In this document: in pieces, positions 1 through 11,007 of the stretch
Layout: the number at the start of each line of letters is the position of its first letter
Position numbering within the stretch: the stretch's first letter is position 1
Source of the DNA: Anolis sagrei
Taxonomy: Eukaryota > Chordata > Lepidosauria > Squamata > Anolidae
Direction of reading: 5' to 3'
Length of the DNA: 64,000 nucleotides
NCBI RefSeq assembly: GCF_037176765.1
Contig: NC_090022.1
Location: 75,703,209 to 75,767,208 of the forward strand
Position numbers and translations under genes: made by a program
The notes under the pieces: generated by a model
Databases searched by the model: none
What the model was told of the DNA's origin: nothing
The model's input: only the letters and a program-made list of their open reading frames with translations

Positions 1-508
1 AGCAGGGATCAAGCTGAAGGGAGATAACCCCAGGACCACTTTCCTCCGAAGGATCAGAGGTCGGCTCTTCCTAGACCGGCCTCAAGGGGGAGGTAGAGCT
101 TTAACAGTGAAAGCCTTCCGTGATTGGCTGGCGGTGCGTGACTCGGTAGCCAATCGACAACCGCCGCCACAACAGGTTGCTTGCGTCACGTTTCCGCAGC
201 GTGCGTCGGAAAACTAAAGGCGGGGTTCCAGCCGAAAGGGGCGTGAGGAGCCTGGAAGAGCGACAACCACGCTGCCCAATAGAAACGAGGCGGAATCGAA
301 AGCGGGGCCTGTCTCAGGACGCGATTGGGGGTTGCTCTGAAGAGGAGGACCTCGCGCAATATGGTTGCTATGACGGCGGAATGCCCACCTTCCCGGCGCC
401 GCCATCTTGTTGTTGATTCGAACCGTCGGGAGCGGGCGAGGGAAGTGCAGGAGCCGGCCTGGGGGGACCCAGCAGCAGCGCCCCCCGGCCGGGCAGGGCA
501 GGTTTGCG
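1..508 (+). promoter_or_regulatory. IP6K1: CpG-rich promoter and non-coding first exon, probably of IP6K1
   Basis: The stretch is GC- and CpG-rich, unlike the AT-rich intron that follows. It has four CCAAT/ATTGG boxes (123-127, 150-154, 276-280, 324-328), a CRE-like TGCGTCA at 182-188, a GC box near 220 and a YY1-type GCCGCCATCTTG at 398-409. The sequence GCG|GTAAGC places a strong splice donor after base 508, so the transcript probably starts around 330-420 and leaves as a non-coding exon. The next acceptor supported by coding evidence is at 26780, in front of the IP6K1 start exon. A non-coding first exon and long first intron are usual for IP6K genes. The link to IP6K1 is inferred from strand and order; the exact start site is not visible, and the promoter could also fire leftwards. 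Confidence 0.65.
398..409 (-). promoter_or_regulatory. YY1-type site at the core promoter
   Basis: GCCGCCATCTTG is the reverse complement of the CAAGATGGCGGC motif that binds YY1 and commonly sits at or just downstream of start sites in CpG-island promoters. Confidence 0.5.
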
Positions 509-915
509 GTAAGCGGCCGGGGAGGACGGCGGGGAAGCGGGTGGGCGGATGCACGGAGCCAGGAAGGGAAGGGAAGGCCGCCTTGGCTGAGGGAGCAGAG
601 GGCGCGGAGGGGGCCCTTCAAAGGCCGCCCTCGGAAGGCTGGAGGAGGAAGAGCGGCGTGATCTGAGGCTCTCCCTGCCATAGCAGCCCCAGCAGGTGCC
701 AGGAGCGTCGCCTCTTGCAGGACCCTAGGCTTCGAAGAGACCTCAAGGGCCTCCCATGCAGAAACGCACAAGCAAAGCACACCCCACAGATGGCCATCCT
801 GCCTCTGAGATTCCACCGCTCTCCGTGGCACTGCCGAACTGCGCTAGTTCTTCCTAATCTGGGTTGTTGTAGGTTTTTCGGGGTGTATGGCCATGTTCTA
901 GAAGCATTCTCTCCT

Positions 916-950
916 GACGTTTCGCCTGCATCTATGGCAGGCATCCTCAG
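916..950 (-). ncRNA. Hammerhead-ribozyme-like motif in PLE arm
   Basis: Read on the minus strand: CTGAGGA, a GCCTGC/GCAGGC helix closed by a 7-nt loop, GAAAC, then GTC. This is the order of a type I hammerhead core with a minimal ACGT stem III. There is one extra T before stem II, so catalytic activity is uncertain. PLEs are known to carry hammerheads with short stem III. Confidence 0.5.
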
Positions 951-1034
951 AGGTTGTGTAGTCTGTTGGAAACTAGGAAAATTTCCACAGATCTATAAAC
1001 CCAATTTTCATAGTTCCCAACAGACCTCACAATC

Positions 1035-1070
1035 TTTGAGGATGCCTGTCATAGATGCAGGCGAAACGTC
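1035..1070 (+). ncRNA. Hammerhead-like motif, degenerate copy
   Basis: This is the same motif as on the opposite arm, in plus orientation, with GAAAC and GTC kept and the CTGA box less well matched. Confidence 0.35.
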
Positions 1071-1101
1071 AGGAGAGAATGCTTCTGGAACATGGCCATA
1101 A

Positions 1102-1357
1102 TAATAATAATAATAAAATTTATTTCTATACTGCCCTATCTCCCCGGGGGGACTCAGAAAATTGGCAAACATTCAATGCCGGCATAACATAACAAACAAA
1201 TCAAATCATAAACAATAAAATAAACAATATCAGTTGTACTTATAAAACAACTCAAAAATAACAAACTTAGATATTTAAATATATAAATCAACCATTTAGA
1301 ACATGTTTACTACTAGATCTAATGATAGCAAACACTCAAAACATTAAAAGTAAAAGT
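1102..1357 (-). mobile_element. LINE 3' tail (L2/CR1-type) inside PLE arm
   Basis: It starts with an (ATA)n run, the reverse of a (TAT)n tail, followed by the reversed 'gagtcccccggggagatagggc' type block that ends many squamate L2/CR1 copies. PLE sequence stops at 1101 and resumes at about 1358 with 'cagcctgaaaaacctac', so the tail landed inside the PLE. I see no clear target duplication. Confidence 0.6.
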
Positions 1358-1639
1358 ATGCAGCCTGAAAAACCTACAACAACCCAGTGACTCCAGCCAT
1401 GAAAGCCTTCCACAATACATTCTTCCTAATCTCCTTTCCTGCAATTTGAATCCATGTCTCTGAGCAGCTAGAAACAAGCCCGCCCCCTCTTCAATGTGAC
1501 AGCTTTTCAGGTATTTAGACCTGTTTCTCATGTCTCCTCTTCACCTTCTCAAGCTAAAGCTACCTGGCTCCCTCTTCAAAGGGCTTGGCTTCCAAACCTT
1601 TGGTGTTTCTGGTCGCCCTTCTCTGGACATCTTCTACCT

Positions 1640-1833
1640 CAGGTATGGGCAAATTTGGGCCCTCCAGGTGTTTTGCACTTCAACTCCCACAATTCCTAAC
1701 AGCCTCAGGCCCTTTCCTTTTCCCCCTCAGCCGCTTAAGCGGCTGAGGGGGAAAAGGAAGGGGCCTGAGGCTATTAGGAATTATGGGAGTTGAAGTCCAA
1801 AACACCCGGAGGGCCCATATTTGCCCATACCTG
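1640..1833. mobile_element. hAT-type MITE hairpin with perfect 8-bp TSD
   Basis: The inverted ends read CAGGTATGGGCAAATTTGGG and, at the right, the complement CATATTTGCCCATACCTG. Almost the whole 194 bp folds on itself around a central AGCCGCTTAAGCGGCT. It is flanked by TTCTACCT at 1632-1639 and 1834-1841. An 8-bp duplication and CAG ends point to the hAT superfamily. It has no coding capacity. A sister copy lies at 47595-47780. Confidence 0.85.
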
Positions 1834-2129
1834 TTCTACCTGGTCAGTATCCTTATTGAATTGTGATGCCCAGAACTAGACACAGTGTTTTCCAGGTGAT
1901 ATCTGGCTAAAGAGGTCTGGATCCAGGTCAGATGCCAGGTTTGAGTGCAGCTGCTGCTTTCTCCTTTGCACGGGGCCTTCTGATGAGGGAATGGGGCATT
2001 TGGTTTAACATCCCTTATCTGGAATTGACTTGCGCCGCAAAAATTGGCCACCTGAGTGACTGAGGATGCATCGACACCACTTCAACTGCCATGACTCAAG
2101 GCCATAGAATCCAGGGAGTCTAAACCTCC

Positions 2130-2425
2130 CATTTTATTTATTTATCGTGTCAGAAGTGAGCTGAAGGTACAGTTAAAATGCAATTAAAAACACAAAGTTT
2201 TAAAAAGAACTTGGCATTATGTAGATGTCCTTTGACCAGAAGCTGGCCACTTGAAGTGCCTCTGGTGTCGCTGTGAGAAGGTCCTCCATTGTGCAGGGCT
2301 CAGGTTGCATTGTAGTAGGTGGTCTGTGGTTTGCTCTTCTCCGCACTCACATGTCGTGGACTCCACTTTGTAGCCCCATTTCTTAAGGTTAGGTCTGCAT
2401 CTTGTGGTGCCAGCTCCCATGAATT
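2130..2425 (-). mobile_element. Jockey-group LINE, 3' fragment
   Basis: The reversed tail TTTATTTATTTATCGTGTC begins at about 2130. The minus strand translates to a C-terminal piece with a zinc-knuckle-like [15 protein letters not shown]. It is the same family as the copies at 23817-25053 and 32385-33640, 5'-truncated within the last roughly 100 codons. Confidence 0.7.
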
Positions 2426-2435
2426 CATAGCATTT

Positions 2436-2800
2436 AAAATGGTCTCAAACTACATTCATTGTACAGTGTAGGTACATGCTAAGATTGTGACACATTTGCT
2501 TTCTGGTTATTCAGAGTGTACAAATCGTGCCTCATGTGCAGTTATTGAAAATATTTTGTATGTGCTCAGTGCTATGGAATCATGGAAACTGTAGTTTGCT
2601 GACACATCAGCACTCTTTGGTAGAGAAGGATCAAGACCTTGTGAAACTGTAACTCATGATTCCACAGCATTGAGTATTGGTTGTTAAAGTGCTGTTAAAC
2701 TGCATTGATACTACAGTGTAGGTGCACCCTAAGATTGTGATACTTTTGCTTTCTGATTTTTCAGTGTATACAAACTCTGCTAGTTGAAAATACTGTATAT
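2436..2800. repeat. MITE remnants: direct repeat pair around a hairpin
   Basis: Two similar blocks (about 2436-2560 and 2685-2800) share ACAGTGTAGGT followed by AAGATTGTGA and TTTGCTTTCTG. Between them, 2568-2673 is a hairpin whose arms start GCTATGGAATCATG and end CATGATTCCACAGC. The words resemble squamate hAT-like MITEs. Limits and subfamily are uncertain. Confidence 0.45.
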
Positions 2801-2849
2801 AAGTTTCCTTCAGGCTATGTATATCAAATATATGGAGAATAATTTTTTT

Positions 2850-3000
2850 GTATTTAAATTGGGGTCCAATCTGTAAGATTGGATCCCAATTGTTTGTATG
2901 TATATATGTATGTGTATGCAAATATACACAGTCTGAAACCTGAAATCCCAAACATTTCTGATAACAAGCATTTTGTATAAGGGATATTCAACTTGTCAAT
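2850..3000. mobile_element. DNA-transposon MITE fragment
   Basis: It ends with ATAAGGGATATTCAACTTG, resembling the inverted terminus of a widespread squamate MITE. A possible opposite end, CATCCCTTATCTGG, lies at 2009. Diverged. Confidence 0.35.
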
Positions 3001-3019
3001 CTGCATTATTAAGTTAAAA

Positions 3020-3150
3020 CAGTGGTTCCAGACCTCTGGTACCCCAGATGTTTTGGACACCAACTTCCAAAAGTCCCAGCCAGCTTGGCCAACAATCAGG
3101 CATCCTGGAATCTGAAGCCCCAAACATCTTGAGAGTCAAAGATTGGGAAT
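3020..3150. mobile_element. hAT MITE remnant, 'cagtggtt' family
   Basis: It starts ACAGTGGTTCCAGACCTCTGG, has a central GCCAGCTTGGCC and ends in a diverged reverse copy. It is related to the intact copies at 45060 and 46332. Confidence 0.45.
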
Positions 3151-4096
3151 TACTTGGTTGAGGGAGACAGCAGACAAAGAAGAAAGGCTACCATAATTTT
3201 AAATATTTGAAAGATTGGGAGGTGAGTTGTGCGTGAAAAATTGGTACAATGCATTTTACCCAGAAATTGGTACAGTGCATTTTACTCTCTCCTTCCCCGT
3301 CTGCCTGTGGAAAGCTTTAGCTAGCAGGAGACAGGTTGAATTTGGAAGGTGATTCAAGATATCCACTAGGAAATGGTACAGTGTTTCAACAGGAGATGGC
3401 ATCCTGGCACTCCAGCTCCAATAAAGGACACTGGCTCCAATCCAGGGCACTGTATAAGTAGTAGAAGGTTTGGGCCTTGGCAACAGTAGACATTTTGCAA
3501 AGGAATTAGATTGATTTCATTGTGGAGATTTGTTAAAGACAATTATAGTACTGAATTGTGCTGCTGCTGAAGTAATAATTAGCCGTTATTCTTTCTTCCA
3601 TCTGCTGTTCATTGCTTGTATTTTTCCAGAAAAAAAAACAACCACCGTCCAAAATGCTTGTGCAGGAGAATCTATTTATGTAGTCCAGGTGTCTTTCTGT
3701 AAAATAGCTTTGCATGAATTTTCCTGTACTTTTGTATTGCATTAGCTTAACAATTTTGGTGTAGAGAAAAAGTCAGTTTCCTTGAAATCAGCTGATAAAT
3801 GTTATACAAGCAAAACGTACTTACAGGAAAGTGTTGCACTGAGTGAATTCTATTTGCAGAGATGTTTGCAGTTAATAAGTACTTATGGCAAGAATTTATA
3901 CATGAGTTTGCACGTCCTTTTTAGACTATCTTCAAGGAAACACTAATGCCATCACAAAGATTACCCTGTAATTTTTCTTAAGGTGATATTTCCAACCCAA
4001 TTACCTGCGGTAGTTAGTAGCATTTATTAGTGTAGCAAGTGTCTTGCAGTACTGCTTGAGCGTATATTTATAACTGTTCATTCGGTTAGATTAGAC

Positions 4097-4448
4097 CAGG
4101 GTCCTCAAACTTTTTAAACAGAGGGCCAGGTCACAGTCCCTCAAACTCTTGGAGGGCCGGATTATAATTTGAAAAAAAACCCCATGAATTCCTATGCACA
4201 TTGCACATATCTTATTTGTTGTGCAAATGACACTTTAAAACAATACAATAATTAAAATGAAGAACAATTTTAACAAATATAAACTTAGTATTTCAATGAG
4301 AAGTGTGAGTCTATTTTTGACTGATGAGATAGGATTGTTGTTGTGTGCTTTCAAGTTGTTTCAGACTTAGGTTGACCCTGAGTGAGGACCGGGTAAATGA
4401 CCTTGAAGGGCCACATCCGGCTCCTGGGCCTTAGTTTGAGGACCCCTG
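4097..4448. mobile_element. hAT non-autonomous element, 352 bp, with TSD
   Basis: The left end CAGGGTCCTCAAACT mirrors the right end AGTTTGAGGACCCCTG. The flanks GATTAGAC (4089-4096) and GGTTAGAC (4449-4456) match at 7 of 8 bases, an 8-bp duplication as expected for hAT. The AT-rich interior has no open frame of note. Confidence 0.8.
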
Positions 4449-7400
4449 GGTTAGACTGATAACTTGCCAAAGTATTTAGATTTCTCATAGTGTAGATCTG
4501 CTTAGGCTTACATTCTTCTTTATCAAATTGTCATTGTTACTGTTATTTATAACCCACTTCCCTCTCTTAAAAGGTTGCTATAATCCCTCTCCAATAAACC
4601 TAAGCAATCACAGTACACCATGCATATATTACAGCCTCAATTTTGTGATATTGAATATTGGGAACACATAAAACTAGCACTTCTGCTTCTATACTGTAGC
4701 TTTCCAGTGTTGGCTGTAATCTTTAACATTTTAAATGGATAGAAGTTAGTTTGTTAAAATGACTGTGGCCACCTCTCTGTTTTATTACATTTGGCTATCC
4801 AATGGGAGCTTCCCTTGATATGCAGATAGCATATTACATTTGGGGACAAGAATATATTTGTTAGGATTCTGACAGGGAGACATAGAATTAAAACTTTCCA
4901 CCCACCTCCATAGTTCTTAGATTGTGGAGACTTCCCTGCTGCAGCTACTTAACTGTGTGTCAATTGAATTCATGTAGTTTGAGCTTTGAGATCATTCAGC
5001 ACAAAAAGTCTTAACTACCATCACTATGTCATATCAGAACAGCAAAAGGTATGTGGTTCTGCTTAAAACGTGTTGCAGTTTGAGACCCTTTTTTGGAAAC
5101 ATACAATTTTTGGCTGGGTTCAGAAAGCAATGAATAGTAAAGATAAAGGGCTAACAGCTTGGGTTTTTTAGCTGAATTGTCTATTATTTGCACTTGCCTG
5201 AGACTTTAGTAGTTACTTTAGTAGAGACTTTAATAGTTACATCTTAATTCACTGATGATTCTCTCAAGCCTGTGTGATAGAGCTATGCATGAATCATTAC
5301 ACTGTTTTGTTGGATGAGTAAGATAGAAGGTGAATATTTTTAGTTGTGAAATAGAGGCCGAAACTGGAGAATATTAGTTATTGTTAACATTTCATTTTCT
5401 ATGTTAGTTTCAAGATTTAAACATTGATCCTTCTCATATCTACATTCTTTGTAGAAGGTGCAATCTAGCATAAACGATTTCCATTCTTATATTATTTTCA
5501 TTATACGCATATATGCCTGAAAGGGCTGAGGCGTTGAAGAGCTGGCAAAGCTTATATAATTTGTCACAGTAATAATCCAGTCATAGTGCCTTCTTAAATC
5601 AAGCAGTCACCCTTATCTCCCTGTATGAAGTCCTGAGGGAATCCAAGTAATACAGATTTCAGGGCCAAGAGTTTGAATGTTACGTCTTGTTTTGCTCATA
5701 TTATGCCTATTCTGTAAGAGCTCCACTGGTTACTTGCTTTGCTCTAAACCTAATTTAAGATGCTAGTAAAAGCCAGCTTGGGGCCAAATACCATGGTACA
5801 CATTCCCCTATCAATGCGATCATCCTTTAAGGCCATCTGTCAAACCCATATATCTTTGTCTCTTTTGCCTTGGATGAGGCTGCCATCAGTAAGAATGAGA
5901 CTTATTTGACTTTGTTGTGCTATGTATTGAATGCCAACTGCCAGAAGAGATTTGCCTGGTACAAGGATTGCAGCATTTCGGTAGTCAGAGAAAAACATTT
6001 TCTTTTTTTTAACAAGGTATTTTAATTTTTGTCTTTTCCAAAGTTGTTTGTTTTTCTCTCTCTTATTTTTATATTATTTCTTGAACTTGTCTTATCGTTG
6101 TATTATACTGGGCGTCATTATTTTTTCCTTTATACCTCCCTTGAAATTTAACATGATGTAGAGTACTGTATAACTTTAAATAGAGAGCTGCAGTTAGTGA
6201 GGTGTTGAAATATTTGCAATACTTTTAGACAAATAAAATAGTTTTTGCAAACTTTCAGTCAAGTATTTTCAATGTTGGTTGGTTGAAGTCCTCTTGTAAT
6301 GTAATGAGCATGTGCAAGAAGTTCCTATTTGAAAACAAGTGATGCATGGGGTTACCTCCGCATATTTGGGTTGGGGTTTTCAAACATCTTCTTTATAAAT
6401 ATTGTTAAATGTCTTTTGAGTAGTCTGTAAGCAAGGCTGGATCTTATATAATATTTAAAATTCGCACTTCTGCTGCTTCCTCAGATACCAAATAGGATGG
6501 CAGATAATGAAAGACTGGATATTTGTCTCAGAATGCTTTAGTTGAGAATATTTGGAATAAATATTCTACAGTGGCTCCTAGTTTCACAAGTCCTCTTCCT
6601 GTACTAGATCAAAGAGGATGACCTTTCTGGGATGCATATGATGGCATTTCTCCTTCAGATACCACAAGATTGCAATCCCGTATATATTTACCATGAGCAC
6701 AGTACTGAATGCACTGGATCTCATTATAAGTAAAATGCCCAAGAATTTACCTGAATATGGTTCTGAGAATGAGCCACTTTAGGCAGACATTTGGGATAGA
6801 ATGCTATTTCTGGGCTGGGGGGCTGGGGGAGTCTAATATGGGAGTTCTACTCTGAGATCTGTATTGCAGTGATGCAGATTTAAAATGTTTGGCTGTATCT
6901 GTGTTTGCTAAAGATTTCAGAATTCCTGTGCTTTTTGGCACTGCTTCCCTGCCACTGTTTCTCTGTCACTCCTCTGGCACAATATAATCTAGTTCATTAT
7001 GTAACTTTCAACATTGTATGAAAACTGAATTTGTATGAGTTCTCAGTCTCACTGTTCTCATTTCTCCGGACAGCAAGAGAAGTAGAAATAATGTTTCATT
7101 TCCTGTTATGTGTCATGCCAAATCACTAGTAGGTTTCTTTGGCCAAATGGAAGAACCTTCACACATGAAATATACTGACCAGATTAGGAAGAGGGTTGTG
7201 TGTAAGTAAACATGTTGTTGACAAGAGAGGGCCGGATCAGGAACCACGTAGCCTGAATATGTTTATAAGTTGTAAATGAAAATCCATCTATAGCTCATGA
7301 AAATCTTTATGATGCATCTTCTTAATTGTAACCTAATCTCTTGGTAGTCAATAAAAATTCATGATTGAACAATTGGACTGGCACCAGCTTTTGGGTTGCA

Positions 7401-8055
7401 CCCAATTTGAAATTAGATATTGGGCTGCATTTTCTCTCATGAGCAGTTGTGTTACCTTGGCCTGATGGGAATTACACTTTAACAGCATTTGGAGGACCAG
7501 AGATTCCCCAGCTCTGATCCATGTCGTCTAGCTGTCAGTAATATGTGTTTTGATAACTTTCTCCCTCTGGATATTGTTGAATTCCAGCTCCCATTGCTCC
7601 TCAGTTAGCTGGGCTGGTTAGGAATGAGCGGAGTTGTAGTGAGAAATATTCAGATAGGCACAATTGTTCATAGTTTGTTTGCAGCCATTTTCTTGTAGGA
7701 GAAGTGCAACAGATGCTACTATTCTTAGAACCCACCATTGGGTCTTGACCTTTTTAGCAGGGACCACACTGCTTTTTTAAAATAGCTGACAGTCTTTCAA
7801 TTCTGATGAATGACTGCTTGCTTTGGAGTTACACTGTTTGCCACCAAATGCCTACAGCATATTCATTGACAAGAATATAGGACTTACTTCTGGAAACGGC
7901 ATGTATAAGATTGGACTATTAACAATCTTTCACTCCCCAGCTTACTGCAGATGATATATTCACAAAAGTCAAGCTATCAATGTTACCTTACAAAGACCTA
8001 AAGCCCTTAAAGAACTCAGCAGTTTCTACTTTGGGTTTCTTGTGTGAATTTAGCT

Positions 8056-8115
8056 AGAATTTTTATTTATTTATCGTATCAGAAGCAAATTGAGAATACA
8101 GTTATAACTAGACAG
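8056..8115 (-). mobile_element. Jockey-group LINE tail fragment
   Basis: The reversed tail TTTATTTATTTATCGTATC plus about 40 bp resembles the 3' end of the copy at 2130-2425. Confidence 0.5.
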
Positions 8116-9775
8116 TGACTACAATGAAAAGAGTCTCAGAAGAGTGGTTGAAGTCTTGGGATGTAGAGAAAATAAGAGACAGGGTGGAAGAGTAAAGGGT
8201 GAAGGAAGGAAGCCGAACAGGAAAGGGGCTGAGAGTTAAATAGTATGCTACATTAAGTACATACAATCATCCCTTCATGTTCACTGTGGTTAGGAGCTCA
8301 GGACCCCCATGAAAGTAAAACTGTAAATAAAACAATTGCTGTTTTTCCCCTCTGAAAGAACATCTCTCTAGGAATTTCGAAGTCTTCCAGCAGAACACTA
8401 TGGTAAACATCTTCTAGAAACTATTGAAAACTTTGGAGGAATTAGGTATTCTTAGAAAAAAATCATTTTAAACCAAATCCGCAAATGTGGAGGGATGGTA
8501 GAGTTTTATATCCCTATTCTTTAGCATTAAAGCACACGACCCTGCTCAAGATTACCCTATATTAGATTCATGCATAAATCTAGAAATTATCGTTTAAAAA
8601 ATCAGTCCAAATAACCTGAGTCAACTTATCCATGGATTAATATGAGTACTGTCCTGTAACTCTTGTATATAAATAAAAAGGAACCATTCCCTGGGTAGAG
8701 GAGTGAAAGGGAACCTCCCAGGGAAACCTAATAAAAATCTCAATCTCCTCTATTCTTTCTGCCATTTTGCCCTTTCTAGCCTTTTTTGAATTCCTAAGTG
8801 GAAAAATGTTGATAGTAGCTAGAGGCAGGTGGCCCCTTGAGTTATTGGTGCTTTCTCCTTTGCAGAATGACCCTCAGCTTATCTATGGGACATATAAAGT
8901 TCCAGAATTTTGGCCGCCAAACCTGCCCTTGACTTTTGAGGTTGACTAATACATTGAGTATATACAATAGATCCTGCTTTCCAATGTGCGTTACTTATTC
9001 AGGGCATTATGTAATGTAGCCCTATGAAAGAGGAATGGCAGCTTTCTAGGAAAATGGGTGGAGGAGATAAGTAACTGAAACTTGAAGGAAGGTTCACAAC
9101 ATTTCAGGTCAGGAGAGCACGTGTGCTATTGCGGGTGAGGGAAAGAGGGAAGAGCAAAAAGGAGGGTGGTGAAAAGACTGCATATCTCAGAAAAGTGGTT
9201 GCTAGCTCTGGAACTGAACTTTGATAGATTCTGCCAGTTATGACTTCAGTTGCCAGTGAGCACTGTAACATGGCAACCCATACTAAAGAGCCCTGCATTT
9301 GAAGTGTGTGTGTCAGTTCTGCATTGATTTTCATTGTCTTCTTGTCTTCTGTCTGCCTAGTGGTGGTAAAACCTAAATGCAAACAAATCATGCATCACTG
9401 AGAAAGGCTGTCGTACAAGGTACCAGAGTTAGGATGGGGCACTTAAAATACGTTTGGCACTATTTTTTCTTGCATGTTTGCTGATTGCTGCCCTTTCTTA
9501 TCCAGAGGGAGTTAATAACCAGTATTTCAGCAACAGTTATATTTGAAAAATGCAAAGAAGTTACTGATTTTTTTAAAAAAATATGGAGGTAATGCAAAGT
9601 ACCAAAATTAAGTAATTTCACTACCTCCCCTCCAAATATAAAGAACAAAAATTGTTATGTTTATTCATTCTCATGGGGGGGGGGGGGTGTTTTATTGGGA
9701 CATTTGCAGGGGATTCCCTCCCCCATAACAGATTTGTTTGTTTCTGAAAAGTAATGAGTAAATTTGTTTCAGAAT

Positions 9776-9806
9776 ATAGATAGATAGATAGATAGATAGA
9801 TAGATG
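9776..9806. repeat. (GATA)n microsatellite
   Basis: Tandem GATA units. A G run at about 9677-9687 and a C run at about 9941-9957 lie nearby. Confidence 0.85.
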
Positions 9807-10860
9807 AATTTCATGTTTAGACTTAGGTTGCATCTCAAAGATATTGCAGTATGTACAAATAAAGGTATTGCAAATCTGGAAAAAATGGAAATTGAAAACA
9901 TTTCTGCTCTCAAGCACTTTAATTAAATAATACTTTTATTTCCCCCCCCCCCCCCCCGAATCCTGGCTTGTCCCTCTGTCCGCTCCCATGATCACTCTGT
10001 ACTTGCAGCTCATTATGCTGCAAGGAGGTGGCAAGTGAGTGCAGAAAGATGCTAAGAAGGTAGTTCACTGAAGAGGACTCATATTGAGATAAGTCCTACA
10101 ATCATGTGGAAAGCAATGCATAAGTTAACCTGGTTGCTACCATTATTACCTGAGGCTGCAGCTAACCAATCGGTTTTTAATGGGATTCTAACTCTACATA
10201 CTGTGCATAGTCTGGAACGGTTTTTGCTCAATGACCTACAGCCCTGAAGCAGCACAGCAGCTCAAGATTCACATTGGCAGCACTTTAAGAGGGGCACTCT
10301 CTGTTTCCATGACATATAAAGTGTCATTTCTCTGGCAGGACATGCTAGAAACTACTGTTAATTTGAAAGTTCTGGTGCTACTGGCAGCTGTGTAGTGAGG
10401 TAAAGATTGCCTGTGAGTGAAGAAATTGAGGTTTAGACTCGACAGTACAGGAACTCCATCTGCACTGTGTTCACATTTGTTTCTGGAAGTATTCTTTGCA
10501 AAAAGAGTTTTGTTGATTGTTGCTTCTTTCCCTCCCCATGCTGTTAATCATGTTAGCACTTATATTTGTGAAATACAGAGAAGTAGATGTAACTGTAACA
10601 GATGCAAAGCTCCTGAAGACAATCTCCCCCAATTCCTTGTTTACATAAGGACCATCACTTCTATACTACACTTCTACCCACATCTTAAAACTAACACGTA
10701 TTTGTCAGGTTTGCACTTACCAACCAAAACTGTATTATGCTGTATAACTTTTGTTTTTTGCAAATGGTTTTTAAATTGATATTTAACTGGCAGTTAATAA
10801 CGTATGAATCAGCACCAGTTCAGAAACCACCACATTATGTAGCTCTGGTCTAACACAAAT

Positions 10861-11007
10861 GCCCTTTCTAAACTGTCATATACAATCCTGATTATCTGTT
10901 TTGAACTGGATTGTATGGCAGTGTAGACTCATACAATCGAGTTCAAAGCAGATAATATAGTTTATCTGCTTTGATAATCTGGATTATATGGCAGTGTAGA
11001 AGGGGCC
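10861..11007. mobile_element. MITE, 'cagtgtagaaggggcc' family
   Basis: The left end GCCCTTTCTAAACTGTCATAT is mirrored by the right end ATATGGCAGTGTAGAAGGGGC. The interior repeats GATTATCTG/CAGATAAT blocks. A family member is at 50001-50142 and a remnant at about 32156-32275. I see no clean target duplication. Confidence 0.65.

Larger units (their letters stand above)
861..1419. mobile_element. Short inverted Penelope-like (PLE) terminal element inside CR1
   Basis: The insert has a minus-oriented arm (about 861-985) and a plus-oriented arm (about 1005-1101 and 1358-1419). Each arm carries the PLE terminal sequence with a hammerhead-like core. It is flanked by the 13-bp direct repeat TTCTTCCTAATCT (848-860 and 1420-1432), which is also the CR1 sequence at the insertion point, so this is a target-site duplication. 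The plus arm was later split by an LINE tail at about 1102-1357. No coding part is left; it is a terminal-repeat-only derivative of the family seen at 20154-21768. Confidence 0.7.
729..1925 (-). mobile_element. CR1 LINE 3' fragment, split by two later insertions
   Basis: The plus strand shows the reverse of the squamate CR1 3' region. The terminal block starts at about 729; the block with the TTCTTCCTAAT word lies near 848-860 and again at 1420-1432; the more upstream part, reading reverse of 'gtcgcccttctctggacat' and 'ttgtgatgcccagaac', runs on to about 1925. The two halves are separated by a Penelope-like insertion at 861-1419, and the right half is split again by a hAT MITE at 1640-1833. 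Only the 3' region is present; no open frame remains. Outer ends are approximate. Confidence 0.75.

Noticed and set aside
325-831. Frames in the first 0.8 kb as coding exons
   Set aside because: They cover the CpG promoter, a splice donor and CR1 sequence and resemble no protein family.
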